A stretch of 27,199 nt of DNA from Bacteroidaceae bacterium. GTDB taxonomy: Bacteria; Bacteroidota; Bacteroidia; Bacteroidales; Bacteroidaceae. The translations under genes and the position numbers were made by a program. The stretch lies in NCBI GenBank assembly GCA_016292545.1, contig JAEDIG010000020.1:1-27199 (forward strand), given 5' to 3'. Shown here piece after piece: positions 25,648-27,199 of the stretch. Within the stretch, counting starts at the first letter, position 1, and each line of letters begins with the position of its first letter. The notes beneath the pieces were generated by a model that saw only the letters and a list, made by a program, of their open reading frames with translations, was not told the origin of the DNA and did not search any database.

Positions 25648-25699
25648 CGACAACTGAGGACAATTCTATTATGGTTGTCCGAGTTGTCGTTTATGTTTT
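25648..25699 (+). terminator. Long bulged hairpin between panB and the convergent ATPase gene
   Basis: CGACAACT (25648-25655) pairs with AGTTGTCG (25682-25689), and inside it GGACAA (25658-25663) pairs with TTGTCC (25675-25680). The stems are separated by a GA/G internal bulge, and the loop has 11 bases. On the plus strand it is followed by TTTATGTTTT, so it could terminate panB; toward the minus strand there is no T run. Confidence 0.5.
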
Positions 25700-25746
25700 G
25701 ATGCCGCATCTTCTTCAAATTCTTGAGCATAGCAAATTCATCGTTT

Positions 25747-27177
25747 TTATAGTTCGTATAAATCATCTAGATGTATTTCTGCTTGAATATCACCCCAATA
25801 TTCATTTTGTGCCAGACCGTCTGTCGTAACCATAATGGAATGAATAGCCTTCTTCGTGCCTGTAACGGCCTGGAAAGCATTTCGTTTGCGGGCAAGTTCA
25901 CCTGCATAATCAGACGTGATGGTGTATGAATCCTTTGAGTATTTCATTTCGCATACATCAATAATTCCATCGCTACGGTCTATCAGAAGGTCTATCTGAG
26001 CTCCAGATCTGCCGGTGCTCTCATCAGGCAAACAACGCCATGCATATTCATTTGTCAGTATTCCGCTGATACCAAGTTTCTTTTTAATCTGGTCAACATG
26101 CCATAGGCAAGTTCGCTCAAATGCCAAGCCGCACCAGGAATTATACTTTGGGGTCCCCAACATTGATCTCCAATAGTTTGAGCCTTGACGCACTCCGCCT
26201 ATGTATTCGTAATAGAATATTGTATAATGGTCTATCAGCTGAAAGATGTCCGATTTTGTCCGATACCCCATCATGGTATAACTTCGAATAAAGCCACACC
26301 ATTCCAAATCTTTCAGAATGTCAGAGAAAGCTCCATTATCTTCAAATTTTCCTGCCACCAGCAATTCATGTCGAGTCATGCCCATCTTTTTCCTGGCCAA
26401 TAATTCAATTACGCGAATGTATGGTTCAGGCTTTTTGAATAATGAGGCATATAGCATCTCGAATTCGTCATGCAACTCTCCGTTAGGCGAAAAAATCAGT
26501 CTATCAATTTCAGCAGTTATGCTAGTCCCTTTTTGCAACAAACTCCAATAATATGGTACACCGCCAAATATCATATAGGCCTCCAGTATCTGCTTACGGT
26601 TCAGCACAAGACCTCTTGACTGGGCTAACTTTTCGCATAATCCCAGAGGGAAAGGATTGAGTGATATGCGATGGTTCAAGCGATTGTGAAGCCCACCTTT
26701 ATTCTTTATTATTTTTTTGACCATCCATGAAGTACTGCTTCCGCATACCACAAAAACAATATCTTTTCGTGCAGATGCCCATCCATTCCAAAACGATTCC
26801 AACTCTGATAAAAATCCAGAGCGTGGGGCATCCATCCATGGAAGTTCGTCAAGGAAAATAACTTTTTTGCCTTCAGACAGATTTGCAATGAATCGTTTTA
26901 GTTCACTGAAGGCATCGCCCCAGTTAGTCAGTTCTGGGGTGTCTTTTTGTCCGTGTTCTTTGAGTGCACGACGGAAACGTACCAACTGCTTTCTCGCTGT
27001 CAGATTTGCAGCCCCAGTAAATTGGAAGTCGAATTGGTTTTCAAAGGTTTCTCTGATTAGAAACGTCTTGCCAACACGACGTCTTCCATACACTGCAACA
27101 AACTGAGAGTACTCTTCGCTGAGAGCATTCTGTAATACTTGTTTTTCTTTTTCTCGACCTATTAGCATGGTATCCAT
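25747..27177 (-). CDS. AAA ATPase with C-terminal PD-(D/E)XK-like domain (DUF234-type)
   Basis: This encodes 476 residues. The N-terminal ATPase resembles the archaeal-type ATPase family (PF01637): IGREKEKQ opening, Walker A GRRRVGKT (31-38), Walker B FLDELPWMD (Asp110, Glu111) and a sensor-like VVCGSSTSWM. A winged-helix-like middle follows (GMTRHELLVAGKF). The C-terminus resembles DUF234, with a nuclease-like core QIDLLID (Asp396) and CEMKYS (Glu410, Lys412). Function is unknown; such genes are abundant and mobile-looking in Bacteroidales and archaea. Start ATG 27177 is chosen over ATG 27168; an in-frame TTG at 27198 also exists. The DNA is visibly AT-richer, with codon use unlike the neighbours, suggesting transfer. 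Bases 27199-27196 read TTTG on the minus strand and could end a -7 promoter element cut by the window edge. Confidence 0.88.
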   Translation of the reverse strand: MDTMLIGREKEKQVLQNALSEEYSQFVAVYGRRRVGKTFLIRETFENQFDFQFTGAANLTARKQLVRFRRALKEHGQKDTPELTNWGDAFSELKRFIANLSEGKKVIFLDELPWMDAPRSGFLSELESFWNGWASARKDIVFVVCGSSTSWMVKKIIKNKGGLHNRLNHRISLNPFPLGLCEKLAQSRGLVLNRKQILEAYMIFGGVPYYWSLLQKGTSITAEIDRLIFSPNGELHDEFEMLYASLFKKPEPYIRVIELLARKKMGMTRHELLVAGKFEDNGAFSDILKDLEWCGFIRSYTMMGYRTKSDIFQLIDHYTIFYYEYIGGVRQGSNYWRSMLGTPKYNSWCGLAFERTCLWHVDQIKKKLGISGILTNEYAWRCLPDESTGRSGAQIDLLIDRSDGIIDVCEMKYSKDSYTITSDYAGELARKRNAFQAVTGTKKAIHSIMVTTDGLAQNEYWGDIQAEIHLDDLYEL

Positions 27178-27199
27178 GAATTTTGATTCACGCCACAAA

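Noticed and set aside
1..27199. CRISPR arrays, tRNA genes, insertion sequences, prophage genes
   Set aside because: No regularly spaced direct repeats, cloverleaf with conserved T-loop, or transposase, integrase or phage structural motif was seen on either strand.

Overview
The window looks like chromosomal DNA of a gut- or mouth-type member of the Bacteroidales (Prevotellaceae or Bacteroidaceae). The reasons are Bacteroidetes-type promoters (TTG near -33, about 20 bases, then TAnnTTTG near -7) in front of several genes, start codons that mostly lack a Shine-Dalgarno sequence, a bacterial type A RNase P RNA, a giant secreted GLUG-like beta-helix protein with a short Bacteroidetes C-terminal tail, a thioester-less alpha-2-macroglobulin of the Bacteroidetes type, and two AAA ATPase/nuclease fusions of kinds very common in this order. 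Coding regions are fairly GC-rich; intergenic regions and the last gene are clearly AT-richer. I cannot assign a genus from sequence alone.

Layout. 1-161 (-): 5' part of an AAA-ATPase-like gene running off the left edge. 310-1794 (-): HtrA/DegQ periplasmic protease with a strong terminator. 2043-2425 (+): rnpB, divergent from htrA. 2489-3778 (+): YihY/BrkB membrane protein, followed by a possible 48-residue membrane miniprotein. 3979-4557: non-coding, dominated by a nested palindromic repeat and a third partial copy. 4696-10344 (+): 1,882-residue secreted mosaic protein with its own promoter, structured leader and terminator. 10738-18497 (+): two-gene operon of an alpha-2-macroglobulin and a GH89 alpha-N-acetylglucosaminidase. 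18521-24655 (-): addA-addB recombination helicase/nuclease operon, converging on GH89. 24753-25571 (+): panB, divergent from addA with interleaved promoters. 25747-27177 (-): AAA ATPase with a C-terminal nuclease-like domain.

How the genes fit together. Three blocks concern the cell envelope or outside: HtrA (periplasmic protein quality control), the giant GLUG protein (surface or secreted), and the macroglobulin/GH89 pair (inferred: protease trapping beside removal of alpha-linked GlcNAc from host glycans). AddAB (double-strand break repair), PanB (pantothenate synthesis) and RNase P are housekeeping. I see no tRNA, rRNA, CRISPR array, transposase or phage gene. The least explained parts are the nested palindromic element at 3992-4247, the structured leader with a G7 tract before the giant protein, the macroglobulin-GH89 coupling, and the uncharacterised giant protein itself.
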